Of a stretch of DNA of 64,000 nucleotides, positions 51,117 through 63,818 are shown piece after piece. The position numbers and the translations under genes are program-made. This stretch comes from Lineus longissimus (lineage: Eukaryota; Nemertea; Pilidiophora; Heteronemertea; Lineidae): the NCBI RefSeq assembly GCF_910592395.1, contig NC_088310.1:24011491-24075490 (forward strand). Reading direction: 5' to 3'. Each line of letters begins with the position of its first letter. Within the stretch, counting starts at the first letter, position 1. The notes under the pieces are model-generated. The model did not search any database, was not told where the DNA came from, and was given only the letters and a program-made list of their open reading frames with translations.

Positions 51117-54100
51117 CTGAAATTGGAAGAGAAGAGAACCGGAAAGAGATGAGATGAAGAAATGGAAAAAGGTGGGTCCTTATCCAGATGATCCCTGACG
51201 ACCTTGTGCCTCGAGACAATCTATTGATTGGTTTCCTTTTATTGATGTATGCTTCATGACAGTCCAGCATTCGACGACGTACAGATAGCATTCTGATTAT
51301 CCATAATGCATTCATGAGCAGCAATTTAGCTGCCTGAAGCATTGTATCCGCCATGAATACTCATATATTACGCTGTTTCTCTGCCAAAAGACTCGTCTCT
51401 TGGAAATTGCATTTGCATAATGACAAAAAGTACCTTTATATTTTGCCCCAGTCTCATCAGTCCCTTGGCCCGAGCTCCTCCTCACCCTAATGACGGGACT
51501 GATTATAGAATACACATCAGAGTCACCGTATTTGAATGCTCCGTCATTCTGCCCATACTCCTGAACAACTGACCTTCGAACTCTGCACGTACTCTGAAAT
51601 AAAGGTTTACTAAATTAATTGAGAAGGGAAACGATGGACAAATAATCCAGTGGTAACCGAGGCCTGTCGCTGATTAATCTGACTTCCATTCAGTTGTTAG
51701 CCAATCAAAGGACCCTTATCATCGATCCTTTGGCATGGCATGACCATGGTGAGTACAGGACTTGTGATTGGTCTGTACCTGTCACCTGGCAGGAAGAGTC
51801 CAAATTAATCCAGTTGTGGAAAATGGTGACTACTTGGGCTATTACCGATACAGCAGCTGTGAGGAATGTTATATTCTATCTGAAACTTCGAAGTCTAAGT
51901 ATACAAGTATCCAAAAATACTTCCTTAGCAAGAATCGGACAATATATCAGCAAGAACGAGCCATCTACAGCGAAGTACTGACACATTTTCCTCGTCATTT
52001 TAGGTTTCGTTCCATGCAGTGCCATTTTCTTCTACTTAGTCTGACCACGAAGCTGTGTTAGCTTCATCGTCTAGCGATTATTTTCTTTCTTCCTCGTCGT
52101 TCTTACGGACGTTCTTACCGGTGGCTTGCACGTACAAACCCGGTTTTATACACTGAGCTCTCCAGGTGGGAAAGGCCTACTATATACCACCTTGGAGGAA
52201 TTATACTTGTCAAGTATAATTCCTCCAAGATACCACCAAGCATGGTTAGCACTGTGCCTACCAACAGTGCCGGACACTTTTTCAAGCGAGGCATTTTCGA
52301 CTACTACACAGTACCAAGGTGAGAATATCACAACTGAATTATGTTTTCAATTTGCTCATAATACATGGCGCATATTCGCCTCGGGCCATTACACATACCG
52401 GCGCACAGTCGTCATCCCATCGGCAAACACTAACGGCACAGTGGTAGAAGACTTCCGAACCATCGAAAGCCACAATGGGGAACAGGCTTGTAGAGACTAT
52501 TCTCTTGTCTGTCGGATCCGCCGTAAAATGGGCGATGTTGTCAGATACGGGACATCTAAGTAGAGAAAGTGAAAAACTCACAATAATGCTGCATCTGTTC
52601 TTAGATACTTAATAACTGCTGAACCCGTATAAATAGCCCTAAACCCCGAAACAGGCCCGGTTTATTGTTCCGCGCAAGGCTTGAAATTAACGACCGCTAA
52701 TAAACCGTCGCAGCGCCTCCAGAGAATATTTCTTTCTCACCGGCGGTTGGTGGTCCTAGAACAAAACCCCCCACCAAAATGAGGTTCAATGGAAGATGCC
52801 TATGCCTCGGCAAAGAAAATTATATTCTATATCTCCCCTTTATCTCTGATACACTGACTTACCCTTCTTCCATGAGAAGCATCACATTACCTCTCGGATC
52901 GTTCAGTAGGGGTTTGCTGGACGCAAGACACATCAATACCTTGATACTAGAATAGATATCTGAAAAAGAAATAGAGTCTGAGAATCTGAAAGACAGTGTG
53001 TGCATGTGTCAAAGGTCGGTGAACTTAATCACTATAAATACATGTACCACCTGCATTTAATACTTGTCTATCCTACTGCTTTCTCCGATCCGAGTAGCTA
53101 TAACTCGAGTATGCTGTTAGAATGCCATGCATGCATACCCAAGGCCTTGACGATGGGATGTTGACATTGGCCGAAATTTATGAAGCACATGTAATAAGCT
53201 CATATTGTAAAATTGATGTGATTTTCTAATTCGGCGCTCCTTCGATCTTGGGAAGGCAAACAATGGGTGATATGAATAAAGACTAGCAAATGCTTTTATC
53301 TAAAACTCCATGTACATTTACATTAGGCCTTTCTGTACAAAATTGAAGTAAAAGCATTTGCTAGTCTTTATTCATATCACCCATTGTCTTGCTCAGTGGA
53401 TTCGAGCAGATCGGATATAGATATCGGGCGCATCGCAGTAGATCTCTGTAATAAAGAATAAATGCATTCCGGATACACCATTCATTTTCGTCTCAATGTG
53501 CCTACCTTTCCTTTCTGTCATTTCAATGGTAAGCTGTATCATGTCACCAAAATTAACAATGCTGGCAGTTTTGCCAAACTTATCGTAGGCGCTCATAACC
53601 AACTGTGTCTTGAGGTTCTCTCCTTCCGATGCCATGCCTAGCGCCTCTCTACAAAGAAACACGTTCAATCACTTTCGAAAAATATTGGAAACTAGAGTGA
53701 TGAGTACAGTTCATATGGTCAGGATCGGTGAGGAAAGCCATGTTTATCCAGTGGCACTTTCTTTTTACCTATCTCGTAGTTGTTTGGTTGCAATGCTTCC
53801 AGCTGAGGAACGTGTTGGTCAGGACGGATCCGATTTGCCTCAGCACGACATCGCTATATAACATGACACATGGGTCATGTTAAAAACTCTTTCAGGGAAG
53901 TGGTTGGTCCACCAGGAGATAAGTTATTTAAATATGTATATGGATGAGAAATCTCTCCTACATGTATTCATATTGGCCCTTAAAGTTTAACCGCGACATC
54001 CACGAATGTCCGATCAATCGTGAGCTCGCATCGTGAGATATAGACTACACAAACCATGAACACAGCACTCACCCAACGTCAACTCCCCCTCGCCAGGTGT

Positions 54101-57100
54101 CCACGATATCATCGTACCGACACCAAACGTAGAATCTGTAGTCTTGGTAAGTTTCGTGGAAGTTTGTTCGCTGGATACGGACACTTACGTAGTATTCTGT
54201 TTCCCGGGACTAGAATAGAGTGGAAAGTGAATTAGCACCACTACGGGACTTCACACGTCAACCATTTCCATGCAAACAGACCGTTTGGCTGATCACATGA
54301 GATATCAGACCACGCGTCAACCCAGTATTTTCTTTGTGAAATGTACTGTTTCGCTGATGAGATAGACGTAACCGATCGATTAATGTATATTCAGTGGGGT
54401 AACGACAAGTATGAAGAGTTTTTTGAAGGCAAATAATGAAAACGATTTCAGTTTCGAACGCGTAATAAGGATCTATCACTGATAGTGTTCTTCACATTAA
54501 GTTTGACAATAGGCGAGCCATAACCGTAGGCCTAACTGAATTCCATGTTTGGAAGTTTGTGTGATGCTTCACCCAAATGAAACATGCGACATGGTCATAC
54601 TGACTAGTTAGAAGCAAAGAAAATTCTGTCTAATCGTACCAAAATCCTTTTGCGCACATCACACATCGACAACATGTCCTCCTCCAGTGATAGGGTTAAA
54701 CAGTGCTTGGTTCCGCTCAGTTTGAACCAACACTCGGGGACTTCTTGTTTGTATCGCACGAACACGCGGTACTCAACCGAGCTCAGCTCCTCATCAAGAA
54801 AGAAGAACTTGGTATGGTTCTGGGGGGAGAAGCACGCGGTCATCAGTGGCCAACCACACTTCACATTGACTGTATAAAGTAAAAGCGCCCGATGAAAAAC
54901 TCACGGAAAACAAGAAAAAAACATGCTGTGTGTCGACGTGACGCGTCTGTTATGTCCACATACATTTACGCATACATACATGTACGTGTCAACTGTTTAA
55001 TGAGCTTCACATTGAAGCTTGTAATCATCAACTTCAAATCAGAAAGCAGCGCTATGCTGATAAAAGCTTATCGCTTTTGCACGGAGTCGAATTCAACTGA
55101 ATTCAGTTGCTTTTTTGGCCGATTTCTCAACATCATGCATGCTCAAGGACACAAGTGACCTACCGTGTTCGGTATCGCAGTCGTACTTGGAGTGCTGTAT
55201 TTCGTGAGGAGAGGAGCTTTTGGTTCCCGGGCAGATGCACTGATCCCTCAGGGTATCCAGGTCTCGGTCAATGCAGGTACCACCTCTCATGTCACACCAG
55301 TGACAGTTGATATCGGAATGCTTTGAAATTACTTTCACTGAAACAAACATACGTTTACGATAACTCTGGTAACGTTTTCCAAGGAAAAGCCAAACGAAAT
55401 GCAATCCTTTCAGCCAAACAGGACTCACATGTTAGTTAAGTTTGATTGAGATTCTATCATTCATGGTGGAAATGGCAATGGAGTTAAAATGTGACAGCGA
55501 GGGCAAACTGACGCAAAGGTAGTCTGACTGGCCACCTGGCGGCCCCAAATCGGGAAAACGTTCGCAGCAGAGCCGATTTTCAGGAAAACATATGTCGTGC
55601 ATAACTTACCACAGTCGTAGACGTAATCTGGGTTGGGTTTAGCTGGCAGCTGAGTGTACCCTAGCTTGCATTGACACTGGTACTGCCCTGTGATCACATT
55701 GGCTGGCTTACATTCGGCGAATTCTGACCGACATTCCGAAAATCGTCCTCTCGGATCACAGAATTTTTCAGGCTCAACTACATGTAGAAGAATAAGATGA
55801 ATAAGAGAATTCGGGATACATACATGTATATAGTGAGCAAGTAAAAAAGTCTTGAAGATATTTTTTCGCGTCTAGAAAAAGGTTGTAAAAACTGTTGGTG
55901 ACTAGAGAATGTAGTGTGTTAAGGAGTAGAGTAATCTCCTTCCGAGATTAAATTTTAAACCAATTACCGATTCCAATATCGCAGCCTACTGTCCAGGTGT
56001 CAGGGTCGGAGGGCCTTCTGTAGGCAGGACATTCACAATCCTCCGGGGTGCCATCATTGTCCAAGTCGTAGCACATTCCAGTTGAGTAGCGGCATGCCTT
56101 ACATTCGGGAACTATCGAATGTGTTTCTAAAAGAAGGAATACGTTTATTGAGAGTGGCAGCCTACTTCCGAAAGGCTGTGGAAGATCTTATCGCCCCAAA
56201 GTCCCGTTACGTTGTCCTACACTTAATGTAAAAGCCTTTATTGTTGAGAGTGCATGCAAGATTCCAGCTGTGATAAAATGGATAAGGTTGTATTCCAACA
56301 ATCCTGCAAGACCTCTGGAATCTATTGGACTCACCGCATGACTTTCTGCTGCGGATGAACACTTGGCCTTCAGGACAATGACACTCCTCATCTGAGCAGC
56401 TTGCACCAGTCATTCCTGTCAGGCACTCGGCGGTTTCTGTGCATGGAGAATATGGTTGATCTGAAAGAATGACCAGATGACAAATGTGCGAGAGTCACGT
56501 GGTGCTTCAACAATATTGCTGATCTTGGAAGGTCAGTGATAGCAAATAAAACATGATTTTCTGGTAACCCTGTCTGAAGGCCCCTGCTCTTATTTGCTAC
56601 ATGGTTTCCATTATCCGATGACGTCACATTTCAATACGGAAACCAATCATGGGCCGGATTTCATAACTAGAAGGGTGATGACGTACAGTATTCACAGTAC
56701 TCTTGCTCCCAGTTGTTTAGTTCCCTGTAGTATCCCGGATCACACACGCACTTTCCATTTGTCCCACATCGAGAGTGTGTGACACCGAACTCGCAGAACT
56801 CATGTGGCGGGGGATGCGCTGGCCTGGAACGTTGGGAGCACGCTGTACCAAGGACAACTTGAAGATATAAAAGAATAAACCTCATGGCGGAGAGCAATCA
56901 ACCCGCATCAACATCAAAGAGACACTTCTGACTTGACTTCAATTAAGTTAAATGCAGTGGGATTTTAAAAGGCTTGATTTGAATACAATGGACCTTTAAG
57001 AAGGCGTGAGTTGAATACTGTGGGGCTTTTAAAAAGAAAGTTCGAGTTGAAGACAAAGTGGCTTCAAGAAACAGGCCGGAGTTGAATACAGATGGCGTTA

Positions 57101-60100
57101 AAAGCAAGTTTGGATTTGAATACAGTGTGGCTCAAGGAAATAGATTTGATTTGATTAGAGGGGCTTTAATACGAGGACAGGAGTTGAATACATGGGGCTG
57201 TAAGAAGACTTACTAGGTCTGCAGATGCATGATCCAAAGTTGCCATGATAGCCAGTGACACATATGCAGACATTGTTGACGCACATGCTGTAGTGAATCT
57301 TTTCTGGATCAAATCCTAGATTGCAGTCCGTGTGCTCTACACATGGGCCTCCCAGTATTGCTGAAATATAGAAAACAATTGTGTTTTAGGTAATAATATT
57401 TTTTTACGAGCACGCACACACCTACGTTTTGTACTGCAATGGCGTCAGTGCCACATAAATCATAAAGATTGATAACCTCTGAATACCTCCATCTTATGCA
57501 ATGACTTAGCGAGAAGTCACTCGATTTGTGATTTCGGAGCTCGGTTTTTTCAGGTCCGACAACTGGCACAGAACAATTCAGAGTCCTATTTATACTGCAG
57601 CGTCTTATTTTCCTAATGTGATAATACTAAAAGAAGTGGTTAAGACCTTACTGAAAGCTTTTTTCTGTTTGAAAAACAAACATTTAACAGAGCCCTTTTG
57701 TCTTGTCTGTATTTAAGTTAAGTCACAAATAAGGCTCTGTGGACGATTTGCAAAAACAAAACCTTAATAAAGCGGCAAGGTAATTAGATAATGCTTACCT
57801 CTTGTGTAGTTCGCATGTTGTTGACTCGCTTTGGCTTGGATTTCCGAGTCTTCAAACGCCCCCTTGTATATCCAAAGATTCCTTATAAGGCCTTGAAAGT
57901 GATCTTCATTATTCGCAATGTTATAGCCAACTTGTAATGCACCGTCACCATTGATCACCAAGAAATAGTCGGTCCCGGCAACAGCTTCCGTTCCAATCAA
58001 AGCTCCGTTTAAGTAAAGCTTGGCCTGGCGAGAAAATCTATTCCACGTGGCTCCAACATGATCCCAAGTTCGGCAGCTACCAACAGAAAAGGTTAGAGGA
58101 CTAAAGGACAATGTTGGTAACAGAGGAATGAAGTATATTCAACAGCTCTAGCGGAATTGCTAATATTACTCTGGCAAACGACCATGAGGGGGGAATTCAA
58201 AACGAAATGTTGAAGAAATGTTACAAGGAGTATATTTGGAAACAAATATGCTGTCAGGAACTTATCGATCTATTTCATAATAAAGCCATTGCTTTGTGGT
58301 GCACTGCTTACCTCTCCACCAAGTCAGCATCACCAATCAAAATGAGGTCATCTGGTCCACTTCCCATTCTAAGGTGAAAAACAAGCCGGTTCGCCGAATT
58401 GACGTAAATGGCATATTGCCCTGGGTCTGACCAATCACTGACGATGAACTGCTTTTCTCCGTACTGTCCCATGGATATCCATACCATGATGGTGAAGCTC
58501 AGGAAACGTAGATCGATTACTGGTCCCGCGTCCACCTCGGAGACGGTGTCGAATTGGTATGAACGCGTGTTGTCACCGAGGAACATCGATGGCTCTGTTG
58601 ACAGATCAGTGTTACGGGTACTGAAAGAGGAAAGCGAAGATAACAAGGAAAACAAGTCGGATAGCTGCGCAATCGGGCATTTGGTGAATCTTGTAGGCTA
58701 ACTACATTAACCACACATACACATACATGTAATGTACTACATTACAACTATCATTCATTCCGCCAGTGTGTTAAGAAAATCGGTCCGAGGATAGAGTGTC
58801 GCCAGTACAAAGGAATCGATTACGCGTTATCAATCTCTAAAAAATTAAGGTCCTGGACTCAATAGAACAATACATTTATCCATCACCGCATTAAAGGGAC
58901 GATCTGTTTCAGAAAGAAGGACATTTAAACCTGCTACATCAGTTGGGAATTTACATAAATCCCGGTACACCGTATTTCCGTTTTGGACACAGAGTTCATC
59001 AGCTGATATCACTTATTTTAGAAAATATCCTGAATTCATTCTACATTGAAAAGTTGCATAAGGTCTAGCACGGCGGCGTTTTTTCTAGGGGCCCAAAACC
59101 GTTTAGTCTTGCCATGTTACAAGGAAACTTATCAATGGTAACCCGTCGTTGGAAAACTCATACGTACACCATGTCGTCATCTGAACCATCCAGTGCCTTG
59201 AAGAACAAAAGGTCAACGTCTGAAAAACAAATTCATGAAAATGTGAGAATTATTTCGTCAAATGAAAGGTGGTGTAATAGAAGAAGTCATCCAGATCGTT
59301 GCACCTTTCTCTTCTATCATAATATTGTGATGTGGAGCTCGTGACCTAGATTTTACAGTAAACTGCCACAGGATTAGAAGAGCGAGTTAAAAAAACTCTC
59401 ACTGCGAAACATTTAACCAACTCACCTCGACCCAGAGCAATGTAGCTCAACTTAAACCCAGTATCGACATTACTCGTGTCACTGATGAATACAACTCTCG
59501 CCGTTTTACCAGTTGTGATGACGTTATCTGTCGGCGCCGAGGTGCCGCAGAGTTGGACAAGCACGGGTGCTGTATCGTTCGTGCTGTCATAGATTGCTAT
59601 ATAGTCCTTGTCGCAGGAGTCCGAGGTTTCGATGCCAAAGGTTGAGGAGAAGTTGAAGGAAATGTACTGAAAATGATGCGTACACAGTGTATCAACAGAA
59701 TGACTTTTAAAATGGCGGTTTATTTTTGGATACTTGGTAAATCTGGTGCGAGTGGTGGTAGATTACAGTAACGACACAACCCTCGCGTCAAGTTTCTTTT
59801 CGTAAAAAATAGCCAATGGTTTTATACTTACCAGTCCGTCTCGTGTCTCCAGATTCCAAGTGCAGTTCATATAGTTGGAGTACTCATCTGGATAGTTGAA
59901 CGACTCGATATCCTGATAATAGAATTCGGCAAACAACTGAGACGCAAGACGTTCACAAGGTGGATGTTCTGGAAGGAGAAAACAAAATTAGCGGAAAAAA
60001 GATAGGGTGCGACGGCATCCCTGTCATATTTTCTTTGGAACCAGATATCCATTTTCATTTATATTACCTGGTGGCACGTATTCCACGGCTTGTATTTCAA

Positions 60101-63100
60101 ACCCTCCGCCTCCCCTAAAATCATCGGTAGTAAATTGTATGAACAGCTCGTCGCCGCTTGTGCTGTAGTTAAACATTGGCGTATCACTGCCACAGTATTT
60201 GCCAAAACTGGTGTCGCTGCTAGCGCCGCCATCGAAAGCTTCCACAGCATCTCGGGAGCATGAATCCGAATCTTCGATGTCAGTGGAGACTACTGTTACA
60301 TTCATCACCTGAAAAACCCATTAAACTTCATATCAAAGTTCGACTACAGAGAGAATGGTATTTGTTCAAATGCTTGTCATCCCGGACTTTTCAAGGGATG
60401 TTAGCTGTCGCTTATAGTGCACTGCTTCCTTCGTCCTCGAATAACAGGGTATGTATTCCAAGTCATTCTCTCCTCGCATATCATTAGTTAAGTGGTAAGA
60501 GAGTTACGCAAACGTTCCAATTCGGACTAGAAAAGTTAAACACCGCTTTCCCCAGTTTTGGCCATTTTCTCGGCCGGAATGTGAATGTGATGACTGTGGG
60601 CGAAGAACCGCGATCCCGGCCCACTCCTCTATGAATACGGACCTGTTCCAAATAATACACGTTAATACATTGTACCCGGTATGTGTTGAATTACCCTGTA
60701 TGATCTCTTCGTCCTGATTCTCCACGTGCAGACCAGATTATTGTCATATTCATTTGAGAAGGAATCCACCGGGGGTTGTATGGTAATTGGAACGGTACCA
60801 ACTTCGAGTTCGAGAGGCTGCCCTTCGCCGCATGCGGGGTGACCACCTGCAAAGAAAAGTTGGTTATTCAAAGAACCGCATAGCCTAGTCTGCTGGCAAA
60901 AAGCATCGCCACTGATAATTTCCGATTTCAATTGACGACGAAGTCGAGATAGGTGAAACAAGCCTTGATAGTTCAACTTTCAACAACGTTCCGTCGATTG
61001 ATCTTCTGGGCAAATTCTAATGTCAAAATCACATATGTTTCGAAAGATTTAAAAATCTTTCGATCGAAGTGAAATTTCTGCAAAGCGGAACTTTGGGATA
61101 CCCCTAAAAAGACACCGTGGATATGCCTCTTTTACCAACCTTCAGTGACGTGCAATTTGAACCCGGTACTATTTCCAGAGGCATCCGTAGTAAATGTCAC
61201 TAGCATTGCTCTGCCTGAAGACTGGAACGGGTCTGGGGGCTGGTCACCAGAGTACTCGCCAATAGGTACGTTATCAGGATTTCCTTGCTCCCCACTGTGC
61301 CATTCCACAAAACTAATGCTATCACCATCTGTAATACCATACAACTGCTCAAACAAGGTATCTATCGCCTGAAACAAACAATTACGAACGCCAAGTTAAA
61401 GGGAAAGTAAGGTCGGAGCCAGATTCATGGACCCGATTATGGCCACGTCGCCGACAGATGGCTCTCCTATAGCAGAGTACATCGGCACCACACACACCTG
61501 TTACCATACAAGTTTTTGTCACTTCCCGAACACAAAATGCAGCAAAATGCGCAATTGCGATGACAAAAAAGTGGCTAGACAGTGCCCAGCCTAGGAAATC
61601 ACACAAGTCGCTGCAAGATCTTCGAGTATTTGGGTCGTAGTTCCGTTCAGCAGACGGAACTATTCTCATAATGGCCATGGCGTAGGTGCGATGACAGGAA
61701 CGAGGCCGCACAGGGTATAACATACCCTGAGCCCATTTGCCAAATCCACAAGGAGTGATTAAGATTGCTTTGCGTCATATTCTAGAAATACAGGCTTCAC
61801 ATGAATTAAAAAAACCAACAAACCAGAAGCACTTGATAACACAAAAAGCAATACTCACATAAGTTGAAGAGGTAACCAGCCATCGACAAGTCATGTTGGG
61901 CCCATAGCCATCGGGGTAACCGGGGCTGGTTATGGTGCCATTAGTTCTCACATGCAGCGGCTCGTCACCAGCATTACACGTAGCTGAAGCTGTGCTCTCC
62001 CGATGTAAACTGACTTCCATCTCGAATCCAATGTCCGAAACACTGCTTTGGCCGTCAGAGCTAAATACAACCCTGAGATAATTGTCGTCAGTGGTGACCG
62101 AGAACGGAGCTGTTTCGCCGCAGAACTGCCCAATGGTGTGCGGGGTCTCCTCGGTTCCGTCATAAGTGGTGAGATGATCGCCAACGCAAGTGTCGTCAGA
62201 GGAGTCTTCAATGTCGTATGCATCGTTGTCAACTCTGTAGACAAGACGCTAGAAAAGGGAAATAACGTCAAGGTATGGATTTACAGACGTACCTATCGGT
62301 GTAATAAAAGGAAATTCCTTCTTTCGATGCTCCATCCTAACAATCGATTTAAGGTTGGGTTAGAAGACATTTTAATCGCGGTTTTATTCGTCTTTATAAT
62401 GTGTATGTGGCGGAGCAGTGTAGATATACTGCAAGGGCAGACTCTGGCGCTGTGACTTACCGTTCCTGGCGGAGAATTAAAGATCCACACGCAATATTCT
62501 CCTTCCGGGTAAACAGTCGGAAAGTTTCTTGTATTGATTGTGACTCGGTCATGGTGCTCGGTCATGGTAAGTATTAGGGGTGGGAAATCGCACGCAGTGC
62601 CGCTGATATCTGCAAAACGGGCGCAGTAAATAGTTAATCGTTACATCCTGTTCGTCCAACACCCCTGGCCGATTGAAACTCCACCGAAAACAAATCAGCC
62701 ATTGCAAGTCTTTAGCAATATATCATAGTACGCGTTGATTAAGCGATAAGCAGTGTCAGATGAGCAAATAAAGGTACTAAAATGGAGGATAAATAAGTCA
62801 TCCCGGCATATTAATGCAAAATAACCTAAGCAAAGCTATATATCGAAATATTGGCAATTTTTCAATGGATTACGCATTCAGGGAGTTCCAAAAGCAGAAT
62901 TTGGGTTAGTTCTGGTGGTGTCGTCAAATTAAAGATTCAGGTCGTCACTCACTCCAACGAGCCAGCAGGCCCTGATTATGCTGGGTAAATGTTCGGTGTT
63001 AGTTCCGGCCAGTTTTGGATACCGAAAAACAATTATTTTGCTCAAGCACCCGGTGACCAAGCCATGATTGCTTACCGCTACTCGCTCTAAACCGAAATCC

Positions 63101-63818
63101 AAGCCCAACAATATTGTTTTCGTCCGAATGGAAATGAACACTTAATTGTGTTCCTTGGAAAATGAAATGAGAGTTTGGCCGAATATCTCCACAGTATTGT
63201 GCTAATATCGGGCCAGTATGGTCTGGCGCGTCATGCATCATGACTGAATCCTTCACACATCCTTCGCTCTGCTCTATAGAGAATTCTCCGACGAAACCAA
63301 TGGCAGATGGCTGGAATTAAATGACAATTTAAGGTTTAACAGTGGAAGGAATAAACAAATATATATATATTTGGGAGGAAGACAGCTGATGACCGGATAC
63401 CACTTTGGCAACTACATGTAATCTATTATTTTTCAAAGACTAATTCAAGTCTCCGAGATATATAAAGCTAATTAATTAGGCTTACATGTAATTGCAAATA
63501 TTGTAATGTGAATTTTGATGCAATGATTTTGCGTGTTAGCGAAATAACCTCGGGAATACGTATGAGATTTCAAGGAAAAAAATTCCTTGAACAAAGGAAT
63601 ACCCTCAAGAAATGTGGTGCTGATTATCCAGGGTGACATCATCTGTGTTCTTACCGCGTCAAAAGGAACTAGAAGTATCCACCAACAATTCAAGCCGTTA
63701 TCGTAGTAATTGTGTGGGAAGCCAGGGGTTGCTAAATATGTCGGCGTGTTGGGACTGGTAGTGATATTCATGGGCGTGTCATCGCAAGCTTGCCAAGGGC
63801 TTGGTGTCGTTGAATGGT
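50800..63818 (-). CDS. Mosaic transmembrane protein: 5 CUB, LamG-like, EGF-like, ZP domain, TM (5' end outside window)
   Basis: Twenty-five minus-strand exons join in frame to 1,581 residues plus stop; the start lies beyond the right edge. Exons, 5' to 3': 63818-63655, 63310-63076, 62609-62461, 62248-61859, 61368-61140, 60846-60695, 60308-60068, 59968-59832, 59666-59426, 59219-59168, 58620-58312, 58076-57799, 57360-57214, 56842-56687, 56460-56335, 56126-55968, 55777-55610, 55337-55164, 54869-54640, 54209-54073, 53648-53506, 52959-52863, 52555-52399, 51593-51434, 51116-50800. Order in the window: five CUB domains (about 10-645), linker, LamG jelly roll (about 664-855), Cys-rich/EGF-like modules (about 860-1168), ZP domain (about 1169-1430), membrane span (about 1494-1519), 62-residue acidic tail. 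CUB domains bind proteins or glycans and ZP domains polymerise, so a cell-surface or matrix-building role is likely. Substrates and partners are unknown. A two-gene reading split near 56,885 is possible (see findings). Confidence 0.85.
51434..54869 (-). CDS. CUB-ZP gene: ZP domain and furin-type site
   Basis: Exons 54869-54640, 54209-54073, 53648-53506, 52959-52863, 52555-52399 and 51593-51434. The ZP-N half begins VNVKCGWPLMTACFS and runs through YRFYVWCRY. The ZP-C half contains FGDMIQLTIEM, VLMCLASSKPLLNDPRG, MEEGCPVSD, FPIVAFDGSEVFYHCAVSVC and DDDCAPSTC. Directly after the last Cys comes R-V-R-R (residues 1427-1430), the usual place of the ZP consensus furin cleavage site. A second R-V-R-R lies at 1459-1462. 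Confidence 0.85.
52184..52236. repeat. Perfect 39-bp palindrome flanked by 7-bp direct repeats
   Basis: Positions 52191-52229 consist of two 19-bp arms ('cttggaggaattatacttg' and its reverse complement) around one base. 'ataccac' occurs immediately on both sides (52184-52190 and 52230-52236), like a target-site duplication. It lies in the intron between the last two ZP exons. Confidence 0.85.
53261..53386. mobile_element. ~126-bp hairpin element (MITE-like), copy 2, in a CUB-ZP intron
   Basis: Starts 'caatgggtgatatgaata' and ends with the exact reverse complement 'tattcatatcacccattg'. The inside shares 'agcaaatgcttttatctaaa' with the copy at 21815-21934. It lies in the intron between exons 53648-53506 and 52959-52863. 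Non-coding. Confidence 0.78.
55164..57360 (-). CDS. CUB-ZP gene: Cys-rich and EGF-like exons
   Basis: Six exons, all phase 1-1: 57360-57214, 56842-56687, 56460-56335, 56126-55968, 55777-55610 and 55337-55164. Each codes a Cys-rich module. Examples are MCVNNVCICVTGYHGNFGSC, SRCGTNGKCVCDPGYY, CHCPEGQVF, CYDLDNDGTPEDCECP, YQCQCKLGYTQLP and CIDRDLDTLRDQCICPG. Some match EGF spacing and others are only EGF-like. Uniform 1-1 phase is typical of shuffled extracellular modules and supports joining 57360-57214 to 56842-56687. Confidence 0.8.
56942..57212. repeat. Degenerate ~33-36 bp minisatellite in an intron
   Basis: About eight imperfect units of the form 'gagttgaatacagtggggct' followed by an A-rich half. 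It fills most of the intron between exons 57360-57214 and 56842-56687. Confidence 0.7.
57799..59219 (-). CDS. CUB-ZP gene: linker and LamG-like jelly roll
   Basis: Exons 59219-59168 (52 nt), 58620-58312 and 58076-57799 join in frame. The small exon gives VDLLFFKALDGSDDDM. The next two give a concanavalin/LamG-type fold: SFTIMVWISMG, QYAIYVNSANRLVFHLRMG, TWDHVGATWNR, AKLYLNGALIG, LQVGYNIANN and GLIRNLWIYKGAFEDSEIQ. These match the pattern of LamG_3/pentraxin-like domains, which often bind glycans or proteins. Confidence 0.85.
59426..63818 (-). CDS. CUB-ZP gene: five CUB domains
   Basis: Most CUBs are split between an N-half and a C-half exon joined in phase 0: 63818/63310, 62609/62248, 62248/61368, 60846/60308, 59968/59666. 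Exon 62248-61859 (390 nt) carries the end of CUB2 and the start of CUB3 with no intron between. CUB signatures are visible: TSPGYPDGYGPNMTCRWLV, DSCDKDYIAIYD with LCGTSAP, DSCSRDAVEAFDGG with YCGSDTP, and DDTCVGDHLTTYDGT with FCGETAP. Acidic residues in several copies fit Ca2+-binding CUBs. CUB3 lacks the usual second Cys pair. The donor of exon 61368-61140 is an unusual GTTGGT. Confidence 0.9.

Noticed and set aside
61049-61072. Short palindrome 'cgaaagattt...aaatctttcg' in a CUB-ZP intron
   Set aside because: Arms of only about 10 bp in AT-rich DNA; expected by chance and without flanking duplications.
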